Shown here: in pieces, positions 1-6,625 of the stretch
Layout: each line of letters starts with the position of its first letter
Position numbering within the stretch: the first letter of the stretch is position 1
NCBI GenBank assembly: GCA_003023165.1
Contig: PXSD01000011.1
Span: 1-14,529 of the forward strand
DNA: 14,529 nt
DNA from: Halobacteriales archaeon QS_9_67_15
Lineage (GTDB): Archaea > Halobacteriota > Halobacteria > Halobacteriales > Haloarculaceae
Direction: 5' to 3'
The notes under the pieces: model-generated
The model's database searches: none
Told to the model about the DNA's origin: nothing
The model's input: the letters and a program-made list of their open reading frames with translations, nothing else
Position numbers and translations under genes: made by a program

Positions 1-582
1 GACGTGGTTGACGCGGTCGTCGAAGCCGGGTTCGTCCTCGATGACCTCGACCGCGTGCTCCTCACCCACTACGACCTCGACCACGTCGGGGGGCTGTCGC
101 GGCTCGACGGCCTCGACGTCACGATCTACGTCGGCCAGACCGACGCGCCGCTGGTCACCGGCCGAGAGCGACCGCCGCTGTCCGCTCCGAAGGGCCTCAT
201 ACAACGGACCCTCGGTCGCCTCTACACCCCACCGAACAACGAGGTGGTCCCGCTGACCGACGGCGACCGGATCGGCTCGTTCACGGTTCGCGAGACGCCG
301 GGGCACACGCCGGGGCACGTCGCGTACTACAGTGCGGATCACAGTCTCGCGATACTCGGGGACCTCGTGCGAGAGTCGAACGGTCGGCTCGTCCCGTCAC
401 CGTGGTACTTGAGCGTCGATACCGGACGGGTCCGCGAGAGCATCCACCGATTCGCCGAGGAGACGGACGACTTCGACGTCGCCGCCGTCGGTCACGGCGT
501 CCCGTTCGAGCGTGCGGGCCGCGACCGCCTCGACGAACTCGCCGCCGGTGTGACGCCGGCGGCCACGCCACGAGTCGAGTGA
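1..582 (+). CDS. Metallo-beta-lactamase-fold hydrolase, 5' end cut by window
   Basis: This is the C-terminal 193 residues of an MBL-fold metal-dependent hydrolase. The reading frame is open at base 1, so the true start lies upstream; the GTG at base 4 is not needed as a start. Near the beginning the metal-binding motif reads THYDLDHVGG. This is the HxDxDH variant, with Asp in place of the second His of the usual HxHxDH. Further on come GHTPGHVAYY (third His ligand), ILGDLV (bridging Asp) and AVGHGVPF (last His), so the metal site is otherwise complete. The first beta strands are missing because of the window edge. Substrate cannot be inferred: the family includes thioesterases, lactonases and many uncharacterised hydrolases. 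It is followed by 90 bp of gene-free DNA and then converges with the gene at 673-1002. Confidence 0.85.
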   Translation, partial: DVVDAVVEAGFVLDDLDRVLLTHYDLDHVGGLSRLDGLDVTIYVGQTDAPLVTGRERPPLSAPKGLIQRTLGRLYTPPNNEVVPLTDGDRIGSFTVRETPGHTPGHVAYYSADHSLAILGDLVRESNGRLVPSPWYLSVDTGRVRESIHRFAEETDDFDVAAVGHGVPFERAGRDRLDELAAGVTPAATPRVE

Positions 583-672
583 GCGCCGGGGCCGGACCAC
601 GGCCGCAGACGCCGGAATCGAGGGTTCCGCGCGGGCGCGTCCGAACTGCTCACCGCGGTCCCGGCGGGTTAG

Positions 673-1002
673 CTACTCGGCGTCGCCGGTCAGTTCATCG
701 GCGACGGTCTCCGCAGCGAACAGCGCGGGGTCCATCGCGAGGACCTGCTGGCCGCTGACGAATTCGGGGAGCGAGTCGGCCGTGTAGGCGACGATACGGA
801 CGTCCGGGTTGAGGTCCTTCGCGACGACGATCGAGGTTGCCTGCCCGGCGTCGGTCAGGACGAACACGTCGGCGTCGTGGACGCCGGCGTCCTCCAGTGC
901 GGGGCGGTTCGCGACCCCGTCGACGACGGACACCGTCGCACCCCTGTCCCGCAACTCGTCTGCCAGCCCTTCCGTGTCACTCCCCGCGAAGACTGCGTTC
1001 AT
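673..1002 (-). CDS. Small Rossmann-like (TrkA-N/DUF7126-type) protein
   Basis: A 109-residue acidic protein. It starts MNAVFAGSDTEGLADEL, which is a beta strand, a glycine-rich turn and a helix, as at the start of a nucleotide-binding Rossmann fold. It continues with VDGVANRPALEDAG, DADVFVLTDAGQATSIVVAKDLNP and DVRIVAYT, which resemble strands 3-5 of a TrkA-N/RCK domain. It is too short to hold a separate catalytic domain. From memory, similar haloarchaeal proteins are labelled DUF7126 or, misleadingly, 'CTP synthetase', a label that may come from lying beside pyrG. The ATG at 1002 was chosen over one 12 codons upstream because the fold begins right at MNAVF and the extension is basic and unlike the rest. 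It lies 76 bp downstream of guaAb on the same strand and may be cotranscribed. Its role, perhaps nucleotide sensing, is unknown. Confidence 0.75.
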   Translation of the reverse strand: MNAVFAGSDTEGLADELRDRGATVSVVDGVANRPALEDAGVHDADVFVLTDAGQATSIVVAKDLNPDVRIVAYTADSLPEFVSGQQVLAMDPALFAAETVADELTGDAE

Positions 1003-1078
1003 ATCGCTACGGACGAGACGGGGGGGCTTGTGTGGCACGGTTCGCTCGTCGGAAAGCTCGGTGTAACTGCTGGGGTGT

Positions 1079-1996
1079 TCACTCGTACTCGATCGTCGCC
1101 GGAGGCTTGTGGGTCACGTCGTAGAGGACGCGCGCCACGTCCTCGTTCTCGCCGGTGATCCGCGACTGAATGCGCTGGAGTGTGTCCCAGTCGACGTTCT
1201 GGGCGCGAGCGGTCATGCCGTCGCGGCTCTCGACCGACCGGACGGCGACGACCCAGCCGTGGACGCGGTTGTCGCCCTTGACGCCCGTCGCCTTCCCGAG
1301 TACTGCTGCGAGCGCCTGCCACGGCTCGTGCTCTTCGAGTTCCTCCTCGACCACGCGGTTGGCTTCGCGGGCGACTTCGAGTTTCTCCTCGGTGACCTCG
1401 CCGATGATCCGCACCGCGAGCCCCGGCCCGGGGAACGGCATCCGCTCGGAGACGATCTCCTCCAGCCCGAGTTCGCGGGCGACCTCGCGGACCTCGTCCT
1501 TGTAGAGGTCGCGCATCGGTTCGACGATGCCGTCGAAGTCGATCCGCTCCGGCAGGCCGCCGACGTTGTGGTGGGACTTGATCGTCCCCTCGCTCTCGAT
1601 GCGGTCGGGGTAGATGGTCCCCTGGACGAGGGAGTCGGCGTCGACCTCGCGGGCGACCTCCTCGAACTCCCGGATGAACTGCTCGCCGATGACGTGGCGC
1701 TTCTCCTCGGGGTCGGTCTCGCCCGCGAGTGCGTCGACGAACCGGTCCTGGGCTTCGATGATCCGGAGCGAGTCCATATAGTCGAACGTCTCGCGGATCT
1801 GGTCGGTCTCGCCTTTGCGCATGAGGCCGGTGTCGACGTAGACGGCGGTGAGCTGGTCGCCGATGGCCTCGTAGGCGAGCGCCGCGGCGGTCGAGGAGTC
1901 GACGCCGCCGGAGAGCCCGATAACGGCGTTCGCGCCGCCGACTTCGTCGGCGATCTCCTCGATCTTCTCGTCGATGAAGGAGTCGACGTCGACCAT
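1079..1996 (-). CDS. guaAb: GMP synthase, ATP-pyrophosphatase (synthetase) subunit
   Basis: A 305-residue B subunit of the archaeal two-subunit GMP synthetase. It adenylates XMP and aminates it to GMP using ammonia supplied by a separate glutamine amidotransferase subunit (GuaAa), which is not in this window. The PP-loop SGGVDSS is at residues 29-35. The dimerisation domain follows, with the family signatures PFPGPGLAVRIIGE and, at the C terminus, DVTHKPPATIEYE. The end of the protein matches the normal GuaA C terminus, so the gene is complete. The start ATG overlaps the pyrG stop by one base (TGATG), indicating translational coupling in one mRNA. No separate promoter is seen. Pairing with pyrG is functionally sensible because both are glutamine-linked amidation steps in nucleotide synthesis. 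Confidence 0.97.
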   Translation of the reverse strand: MVDVDSFIDEKIEEIADEVGGANAVIGLSGGVDSSTAAALAYEAIGDQLTAVYVDTGLMRKGETDQIRETFDYMDSLRIIEAQDRFVDALAGETDPEEKRHVIGEQFIREFEEVAREVDADSLVQGTIYPDRIESEGTIKSHHNVGGLPERIDFDGIVEPMRDLYKDEVREVARELGLEEIVSERMPFPGPGLAVRIIGEVTEEKLEVAREANRVVEEELEEHEPWQALAAVLGKATGVKGDNRVHGWVVAVRSVESRDGMTARAQNVDWDTLQRIQSRITGENEDVARVLYDVTHKPPATIEYE

Positions 1997-3678
1997 CAGA
2001 CCTCCACCTCGGAGTCGCGGGCGTCGTCACGGCCCGTCTCGCCCTCGCCGGCCTGCTCCTGCAGGTCCAGTGCGGTATCGAGCAGGCCAACGAACGGCGG
2101 GCTCGCTCGACCGGGTCGCGAGCGGAACTCGGGGTGGAACTGCGTGCCGAGGAAGTACGGGTGGTCCGGGAGTTCGAGGAGCTCCATCCGACGACCGGAC
2201 TTGCCCGAGAACGTCAGGCCAGCGGCTTCGAGGTCGTCGATGTACTCGGGGTTGACCTCGTAGCGGTGGCGGTGGCGCTCGGTGCAGGTCGTGTCCTCGT
2301 AGATCCGGTGGGCGACCGTCCCCTCCTCGATCTCGGTCGTGTGCGCGCCCAGGCGCATGGTGCCGCCCATGTCGTCGACACCCTCCTGTTCGGGGAGGAT
2401 GTCGATAACCGGGAACGGCGTCTCCTCGTCGAGTTCTGCCGAGTGAGCGCCCTCGAGTCCGAGGACGTTGCGGGCGTACTCGACGACCGCGAGCTGGAAC
2501 CCGAGACAGAGTCCGAGATACGGGACGCCCTCCTCGCGGGCGTACCGGATGGCCTCCATCTTACCCTCCGTGCCGCGAGAGCCGAACCCGCCGGGGACGA
2601 CGACGGCATCCATGCCCTCGAGTTGGCCGTCCTCGCCGTCGGCGAGTTCCTCAGAGTGGATCCACTCGGTGTCGACGTTGACATTATGAGCGAGTCCGGC
2701 GTGCTTCAGCGACTCGTAGATAGAGAGATAGGCGTCTTCGAGGCCGTACTTCCCGACGAGCGCGACGTCGACCGAGCCGTTTTGCTCCTGCGTGACGAGG
2801 TCGCGCCACTCGTTGTGGCGGTCGTCTTCCGGGAGCGCGCGGTCCGCGAGGTCCAGCCTGTCCATGACGTACTCGTCGAGTCCCTCGTCTTCGACGATCA
2901 GCGGCACCTGGTAGATGTCGGGGACGTCGGGGTTCGAGAAGACGGCGTCGGTCGGCACGTCGCAGAACAGCGCGACCTTCTCTTTGGTCTTGGGGTCCAG
3001 CGCGTCGTCCGCGCGGCCGACGAGGACGTCCGGCTGGAGTCCGATCGACCGCAGTTCCTTGACGCTGTGCTGGGTGGGCTTTGTCTTCTGCTCGCCGTTT
3101 TTCGAGTAGGGGACGAGCGTGACGTGGACGAACAGGATGTCCTCCTCGTCCTCCTCGTGGGCGAACTGGCGGAGCGCTTCGAGGTAGGGCATGCCCTCGA
3201 TGTCACCGACGGTCCCGCCGACCTCGACGAGGCACACGTCGCTGCCCTCGGCGACCTCGCGGATACGCCGCTTGATGTCGTTCGTGACGTGCGGAATGAC
3301 CTGGACAGTCTTCCCGAGGTAGTCGCCGGCTCGCTCTTTCTCGATGACGGACTGATACACCTTGCCCGTGGTCACGTTGTGCTCCGAGGTCATGTCGATG
3401 TCGAGGAATCGCTCGTAGTTCCCCAGGTCGAGGTCGACCTCGCCGCCGTCCTTGAGGACGTACACCTCCCCGTGCTGGAAGGGGTTCATCGTCCCCGCGT
3501 CGACGTTGAGATACGGGTCTACCTTGACCGCGGTCACGTCGAACCCCGCGTTCGAGAGCAGTCGCCCGGTACTCGCAGCCGTGATACCCTTGCCCAGTCC
3601 GGACATGACGCCCCCTGTGACGAAAACAAACTTGTTCCCCAGAGTCTCGTCGTACGCTGTCTCCGGTTCCGTCGGCAT
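1996..3678 (-). CDS. pyrG: CTP synthase (UTP + ATP + glutamine to CTP)
   Basis: A full-length 560-residue CTP synthase, which makes CTP from UTP, ATP and glutamine. The synthetase domain starts with the P-loop GGVMSGLGKGI (about residues 22-32), followed by VKVDPYLNVDAGTMNPFQHG and DLGNYERF. The C-terminal class I glutamine amidotransferase domain carries GLCLGFQ with nucleophile Cys391, and QFHPEF with His515 and Glu517, a complete triad. The start at 3678 is chosen because MPTEPETAYDETLGNKFVFVTGG fits the family's N terminus and an AT-rich promoter box lies about 25 bp upstream. The open frame extends nearly 300 codons further upstream but without homology. The C terminus has an acidic extension. 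It is the first gene of the leftward pyrG-guaAb run. Confidence 0.97.
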   Translation of the reverse strand: MPTEPETAYDETLGNKFVFVTGGVMSGLGKGITAASTGRLLSNAGFDVTAVKVDPYLNVDAGTMNPFQHGEVYVLKDGGEVDLDLGNYERFLDIDMTSEHNVTTGKVYQSVIEKERAGDYLGKTVQVIPHVTNDIKRRIREVAEGSDVCLVEVGGTVGDIEGMPYLEALRQFAHEEDEEDILFVHVTLVPYSKNGEQKTKPTQHSVKELRSIGLQPDVLVGRADDALDPKTKEKVALFCDVPTDAVFSNPDVPDIYQVPLIVEDEGLDEYVMDRLDLADRALPEDDRHNEWRDLVTQEQNGSVDVALVGKYGLEDAYLSIYESLKHAGLAHNVNVDTEWIHSEELADGEDGQLEGMDAVVVPGGFGSRGTEGKMEAIRYAREEGVPYLGLCLGFQLAVVEYARNVLGLEGAHSAELDEETPFPVIDILPEQEGVDDMGGTMRLGAHTTEIEEGTVAHRIYEDTTCTERHRHRYEVNPEYIDDLEAAGLTFSGKSGRRMELLELPDHPYFLGTQFHPEFRSRPGRASPPFVGLLDTALDLQEQAGEGETGRDDARDSEVEV

Positions 3679-3699
3679 ACCGACCGTCCGCCGTGTGTC

Positions 3700-3707
3700 T
3701 TCAAAAC
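3700..3707 (-). promoter_or_regulatory. Probable TATA box of pyrG
   Basis: On the minus strand this reads GTTTTGAA, an AT-rich island in GC-rich DNA centred about 25 bp before the pyrG ATG at 3678. This spacing would start transcription at or next to the start codon, giving a leaderless mRNA. No Shine-Dalgarno sequence precedes the ATG. Confidence 0.55.
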
Positions 3708-3870
3708 CGTTTCGGGACCCGTCGCAAAGTCGGACGGTCGTCAACGTGTGACGGCCGCCAGCGCCGGTTCCGCGCGGTCTCACTACACCGCGACTCACCC
3801 GGTCCACTCGTTCAGTCGATCGCGAGTCTTCGCCTCGGTCCGCCGAGACCGCCGAGCGGAGTGGTGATCG

Positions 3871-3879
3871 TTTAAGTAA
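3871..3879 (+). promoter_or_regulatory. TATA box of the membrane-protein gene
   Basis: TTTAAGTAA ends 21 bp before the GTG at 3901 and is centred about 26 bp from it. It matches the haloarchaeal TATA pattern and implies a leaderless transcript, which supports the GTG as the true start. It lies in the 222-bp divergent region shared with pyrG. Confidence 0.65.
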
Positions 3880-3900
3880 CGCGTTCACATACCCGAGTCC

Positions 3901-4671
3901 GTGGCGGGGCCAGTCAGCAAGACGCTGTTCGGGACGAGTCGTGGCGAGGACGACGAGTACGAACTGATGCCGACGAGCCTGTACCTGTTCGGCGGGCTGA
4001 CGCTCCCGCTGTATCCGCTCGGCGTCTTCGTCAACCCCTTCTGGATCACGCTGGGCGCGCTGTTCGTCACGCTCACCGTCGTCCGCGACGCCTATCGCCT
4101 CGTCAACGGCCACGACAGCGGCTGGCGGTGGGCGTACGTCTACCCCTTCGCGTTCGTAGTCGGCTTCGCGGCCTACCCGCTCCTCCTCCCGGTCTACCTG
4201 TACCATCGCCGCCGCGGGGCCGCACGCGCGGCCGGGACGTCGTACGCTGACGTCCAGGCGGTCCGCGACGAAATGGACGTCCCGACGCCGCGGAAAATAT
4301 ACGGCCTCCTCGGCTACGACCTCCTGGTGCAGGTGGTCCTGATCGGCTCGACCAGCGGGCTCCTGCTCGCGGGGTCGGTCGCGCTCTACGTCGTGGCGGT
4401 CCCGGTCCACGGCCTCTACGTCAGCCGCGACCTCGAGGCACTCACCGACCGGGGCGTCCCGTGGGGTCGCCGCTCCAGCGCCATCCACGGGCTCAGTGGC
4501 CTCGCGGTCGTACTCGTCTTCGTCTACCTGTTCCAGCGGTCGGAACACGCCTTCTACGCGGCGCTGGCGGCCCACGGGTCGCCGGCGGCGGAGGAGCCGG
4601 TTCCCCCGGCCGACGGCGCGCGCGACCTCGACGTGACTGCGAACCGGGCGGAGATGCTCGACGACGAGTGA
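3901..4671 (+). CDS. Multi-spanning membrane protein, function unknown
   Basis: A 256-residue integral membrane protein that I do not recognise. After a short polar N terminus (about 1-22) there are hydrophobic segments at roughly 25-44, 45-62, 78-101, a long one at 134-172 that probably forms two helices, and 186-203, giving about 5-6 helices. A basic HRRRGAARAAG loop follows the third segment and should face the cytoplasm. The C-terminal 50 residues are acidic, proline-rich and probably disordered. No catalytic or ligand motif is visible. The GTG start is supported by the TATA box at 3871-3879; an ATG at 3967 would still leave the membrane segments intact. It is monocistronic, and its TGA overlaps the first base of a palindromic element at 4671. 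Confidence 0.75.
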   Translation: MAGPVSKTLFGTSRGEDDEYELMPTSLYLFGGLTLPLYPLGVFVNPFWITLGALFVTLTVVRDAYRLVNGHDSGWRWAYVYPFAFVVGFAAYPLLLPVYLYHRRRGAARAAGTSYADVQAVRDEMDVPTPRKIYGLLGYDLLVQVVLIGSTSGLLLAGSVALYVVAVPVHGLYVSRDLEALTDRGVPWGRRSSAIHGLSGLAVVLVFVYLFQRSEHAFYAALAAHGSPAAEEPVPPADGARDLDVTANRAEMLDDE

Positions 4672-4753
4672 TACGGAGTATTGTAGATTGGTTTCCGGAT
4701 ATCATCGACCCCGGGGTCGGCGAGTACCGGTACATCGCGACAATAATCCGTAT
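4671..4753. repeat. Palindromic element, copy 1 (hairpin-forming)
   Basis: An 83-bp imperfect full-length palindrome. The ends ATACGGA and TCCGTAT pair exactly and the centre is the perfect palindrome GACCCCGGGGTC at 4707-4718. Most of the arms also pair, with one unpaired base in the left arm. It shares TTGTAGATT, TTTCCGGAT, GTACCGGTA and ACAATAATC, in order, with copy 2 at 4767-4848, so both belong to one family in the same orientation. Its first base is the last base of the membrane-protein stop codon. No transposase gene or clear target-site duplication is seen. It could be a MITE-like element, a 3'-end RNA hairpin, or both. Confidence 0.85.
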
Positions 4754-4768
4754 GAGGGGCCGCCTCAT
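4752..4768. repeat. Short palindrome linking the two larger elements
   Basis: ATGAGG and CCTCAT flank a 5-base centre, forming a small hairpin whose outer bases overlap the ends of both larger palindromes. Three consecutive hairpins can therefore form between 4671 and 4848. Confidence 0.6.
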
Positions 4769-4848
4769 AGTGATTATTGTAGATTATTTCCGGATCGCGC
4801 CGACTCCGGTGGCGGCGCGTACCGGTAAATCGCTACAATAATCACTAT
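4767..4848. repeat. Palindromic element, copy 2 (hairpin-forming)
   Basis: An 82-bp palindrome with perfect 16-bp terminal inverted repeats (ATAGTGATTATTGTAG at 4767-4782 and its complement at 4833-4848). By manual count about 32 of 41 arm positions pair overall. Relative to copy 1, the terminal positions 4 and 5 differ but are changed on both arms so that pairing is kept (C-G and G-C in copy 1, G-C and T-A in copy 2). The right end touches the stop codon (4848-4850) of the leftward hydrolase remnant, mirroring copy 1 at the other gene's stop. It is flanked by no obvious direct repeat. Confidence 0.88.
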
Positions 4849-5407
4849 CAGTCGAAACGAGCGGGACCGAGGTGGTCGGACAGGAAGGAGACGACCGGCG
4901 ACGCGACCCGTTCGGTCTGACTGATGAAGTGGTGGTCGGCGGCGACGCCGGTCACGGAGAGTCCGCACTCGCGGGCGCGTTCGACCACCGGCCGCCACTC
5001 GGCGGTGTCGTCGCGTTCGCCGTAGAGGACCTGCCCCGGACAGTCGATGTCGTCGACGGCGGGCACCGCGTCGACCGCGTCGCCGACCCGGGCCGCCGGC
5101 GCCAGTGCCGAGACCGCCGAGACCTCCGACGCGTCGGCGGCCGCGTGGCCGCGTCACGCAACTCGCCGCGCCCCTCGTCCCACGACCCGTAGTCGAACCT
5201 GAGACAGGCGATCCCCCCGTCGGTGAGGCCGTCGGCGACGGCGGTCAGTCGCCTGTCCGAGCGCGACCCGCCTAACTGCGGGTGCGGCGGGCAGGCGACG
5301 ACGCACGCGTCGGCGTGGTCCGCGCCGGCACCACCGGTCGTCCCGTCTGGCGTGTCGAGCGACCCGCGCACGTCGCGAGCACCGGGGACGAGGACGGTTT
5401 CGCTCAC
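4848..5407 (-). pseudogene. Alpha/beta hydrolase remnant lacking its nucleophile elbow
   Basis: Two parts of one alpha/beta-hydrolase (COG2945-like) lie in different frames. The N-terminal part (5407 to about 5150, 86 residues) starts MSETVLVPG and contains ACPPHPQLGGSRSD (the HPHP-x-x-GG oxyanion motif) and CLRFDYGSWDEGRGEL. The C-terminal part resumes as ADASEVSAVSALAPAA and continues through CPGQVLYGERDDTAEW (catalytic Asp) and GVAADHHFI (catalytic His) to the stop at 4848. The block expected between them, including the GxSxG nucleophile elbow, is absent; I estimate 25-35 residues. The frame also changes, and the upstream frame, if read on, stops at 4952. A tandem 8-bp repeat sits at the join. 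As written it cannot make an active enzyme. It is either a real pseudogene or an assembly collapse. Confidence 0.85.
5139..5154. repeat. Tandem 8-bp repeat at the hydrolase deletion join
   Basis: GGCCGCGT occurs twice head to tail (5139-5146 and 5147-5154), exactly where the two frames of the hydrolase remnant meet. Short direct repeats at a join suggest slippage or repeat-mediated deletion, or an assembler joining reads at a short repeat. Confidence 0.6.
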
Positions 5408-5458
5408 GGCTCGACTGTCGGTGGCCGGGTCCGTGAACGTGTCGCCGGTGTCGATGTG

Positions 5459-5538
5459 ATACTGCCGGCCGTAACTTCGTGAAGATATTTGCCGCCCCGG
5501 GGCGGCGAAATTCGTGACAGACGTACAGCCGGCAGTAT
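5459..5538. repeat. Third palindromic element, different sequence family
   Basis: An 80-bp palindrome with perfect 11-bp ends (ATACTGCCGGC and its complement) and a perfect 16-bp centre, GCCGCCCCGGGGCGGC, at 5491-5506. By manual count about 30 of 40 arm positions pair. It shares its size, ATA-type ends and CCCCGGGG core with the elements at 4671-4848, but the arms are otherwise unrelated. It lies between the divergent hydrolase remnant and pspA, ending 116 bp before the pspA start and beginning about 50 bp before the hydrolase start. It carries no ORF. It could be a MITE-like insertion or a regulatory site. Confidence 0.82.
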
Positions 5539-5625
5539 GAGTTCGAGTGTGCCAGCAGTCGTGATCCCGCGAGGGACGGTCCGTCTCCCGACCGTTCGGT
5601 CGACAGAGGAGTCAACGACTGAACG

Positions 5626-5632
5626 TTTTAAG
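5626..5632 (+). promoter_or_regulatory. TATA box of pspA
   Basis: TTTTAAG lies 23-29 bp before the pspA ATG at 5655, the usual haloarchaeal spacing for a leaderless or nearly leaderless transcript. No Shine-Dalgarno sequence is visible. Confidence 0.65.
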
Positions 5633-5654
5633 GGCTCGGGCACAAAGCGGGTGT

Positions 5655-6542
5655 ATGGGAATCCTCTCGCGCACGTCCTACGTCATCCGGTCGAAGATCA
5701 ACGCCGTCCTGAACCGGGCAGAAGACCCCAGCGAGACGCTCGATTACTCCTACGAGCAGCTGCGCGACCAGTTACAGGACGTCAAACAGGGCATCGCCGA
5801 CCTGACGACCCAGAAGAAACGCCTCGAGATACAGAAACGCCGCCTCGAGGAGAACGTCGAGAAACACAACGAGCAGGCACGCCAAGCGGTCCAGCAGGAC
5901 CGCGATGACCTCGCTCGCAAGGCTCTCGAAAAAAAGAAACAGAAGATGACCCAGATCGAGGACCTCGAAGGACAGGTCGCGGAGCTCCAGGGCCAGCAGG
6001 ACAAGCTGGTCGAGCAGAAGAACAAGCTCCAGAGCCGCATCGAGGAGTTCCGCACGAAGAAGGAGACGATGAAGGCCCGCTACGAGGCGGCAGAGGCCAG
6101 CGCGAAGGTCTCCGAGGCGATGACCGGCGCGGGCGACGAGTTCGAGGACGTCGGTCGGGCCATCGAGCGCGCAGAGGAGCGGACCGAGGACATGGAGGCG
6201 CGCTCGCAAGCCATGGACGAACTCCAGGAGACCGGCGCGTTCGACGACGTGCTTTCGGACAAAGACGAGATCGACCGCGAGCTCGAACAGCTCAGTACCG
6301 ATAGCTCCGTCGACGCGGAACTCGAGACGCTCAAAGGCGAGATGGGCGAGGGCACCACCGAGTCCGCGAGCGAGAGCGCAGACGCGGACGCCGAGAGCGA
6401 GCCGACCGAAACCGAGACGAGCGACGTGGACGTGGAAGCGGCCGACGTGGAACCGTCGGACGCGGACGGCGGCGACGACGTGTCCGTCGACGACTCCGAG
6501 GTCGAGGCGGAACTGGAAGAACTCAAGGAAGACGAGCAGTAG
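5655..6542 (+). CDS. pspA: PspA/IM30 (Vipp1)-family membrane-stress protein
   Basis: A 295-residue PspA/IM30 family protein, a peripheral membrane protein that polymerises on damaged membranes and helps maintain them. The amphipathic N-terminal helix and helix 1 are visible in MGILSRTSYVIRSKINAVLN, followed by RAEDPSETLDYSYEQLRDQL, typical of the family. Residues about 28-220 are one long, highly charged coiled-coil hairpin with little glycine or proline. The last 70 residues form an Asp/Glu/Ser/Thr-rich tail that is probably disordered and ends with ELEELKEDEQ; such acidic tails suit a high-salt cytoplasm. The start is supported by the TATA box at 5626-5632. It stands alone, with 83 bp before thrS on the same strand. 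No pspF-like regulator is near, so bacterial-type control is not indicated. Confidence 0.92.
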   Translation: MGILSRTSYVIRSKINAVLNRAEDPSETLDYSYEQLRDQLQDVKQGIADLTTQKKRLEIQKRRLEENVEKHNEQARQAVQQDRDDLARKALEKKKQKMTQIEDLEGQVAELQGQQDKLVEQKNKLQSRIEEFRTKKETMKARYEAAEASAKVSEAMTGAGDEFEDVGRAIERAEERTEDMEARSQAMDELQETGAFDDVLSDKDEIDRELEQLSTDSSVDAELETLKGEMGEGTTESASESADADAESEPTETETSDVDVEAADVEPSDADGGDDVSVDDSEVEAELEELKEDEQ

Positions 6543-6595
6543 CGCGGCCGTCGCGGCTGCCCTGTCGATCGAGACCGATCCGGCCCCGGCACCAC

Positions 6596-6601
6596 ACTTT
6601 T
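6596..6601 (+). promoter_or_regulatory. Possible TATA box of thrS
   Basis: ACTTTT lies 25-30 bp before the thrS ATG in an otherwise GC-rich 83-bp gap. The spacing is right but the match is weak. The same T run could also take part in termination of pspA transcription. Confidence 0.4.
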
Positions 6602-6625
6602 GCTCGCGCGAGGCGACCGTTCGGT

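Noticed and set aside
1109..2263. Long + strand frame opposite guaAb
   Set aside because: Antisense shadow of guaAb and the pyrG 3' end; it has no recognisable motif.
2134..3867. Long open frame on the + strand (577 residues) opposite pyrG
   Set aside because: It mirrors pyrG in the antisense frame, is full of Val/Asp/Leu/Arg repeats with no motif, and is a known effect of high GC3. pyrG on the other strand is certain.
3679..4575. 299-codon upstream extension of pyrG
   Set aside because: The extension lacks homology, overlaps the membrane-protein gene in antisense, and lies upstream of the pyrG promoter box.
4461..4841. 126-codon + strand frame running through both palindromes
   Set aside because: It overlaps the membrane-protein gene in another frame, and its C terminus is just the translated palindromes. 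It has no promoter of its own.
4671..4848. Intrinsic rho-independent-type terminator
   Set aside because: There are hairpins but no downstream T-tract, and bacterial-style terminators are not the norm in archaea. Recorded as palindromic repeats, with a 3'-end role left open.
5100..5160. Programmed -1 frameshift in the hydrolase
   Set aside because: No slippery heptamer is seen, and a whole segment with the catalytic serine is missing, which recoding could not restore.
4671..5538. CRISPR array or insertion sequence
   Set aside because: There are only two related copies with no regular spacers, no cas genes and no transposase frame.
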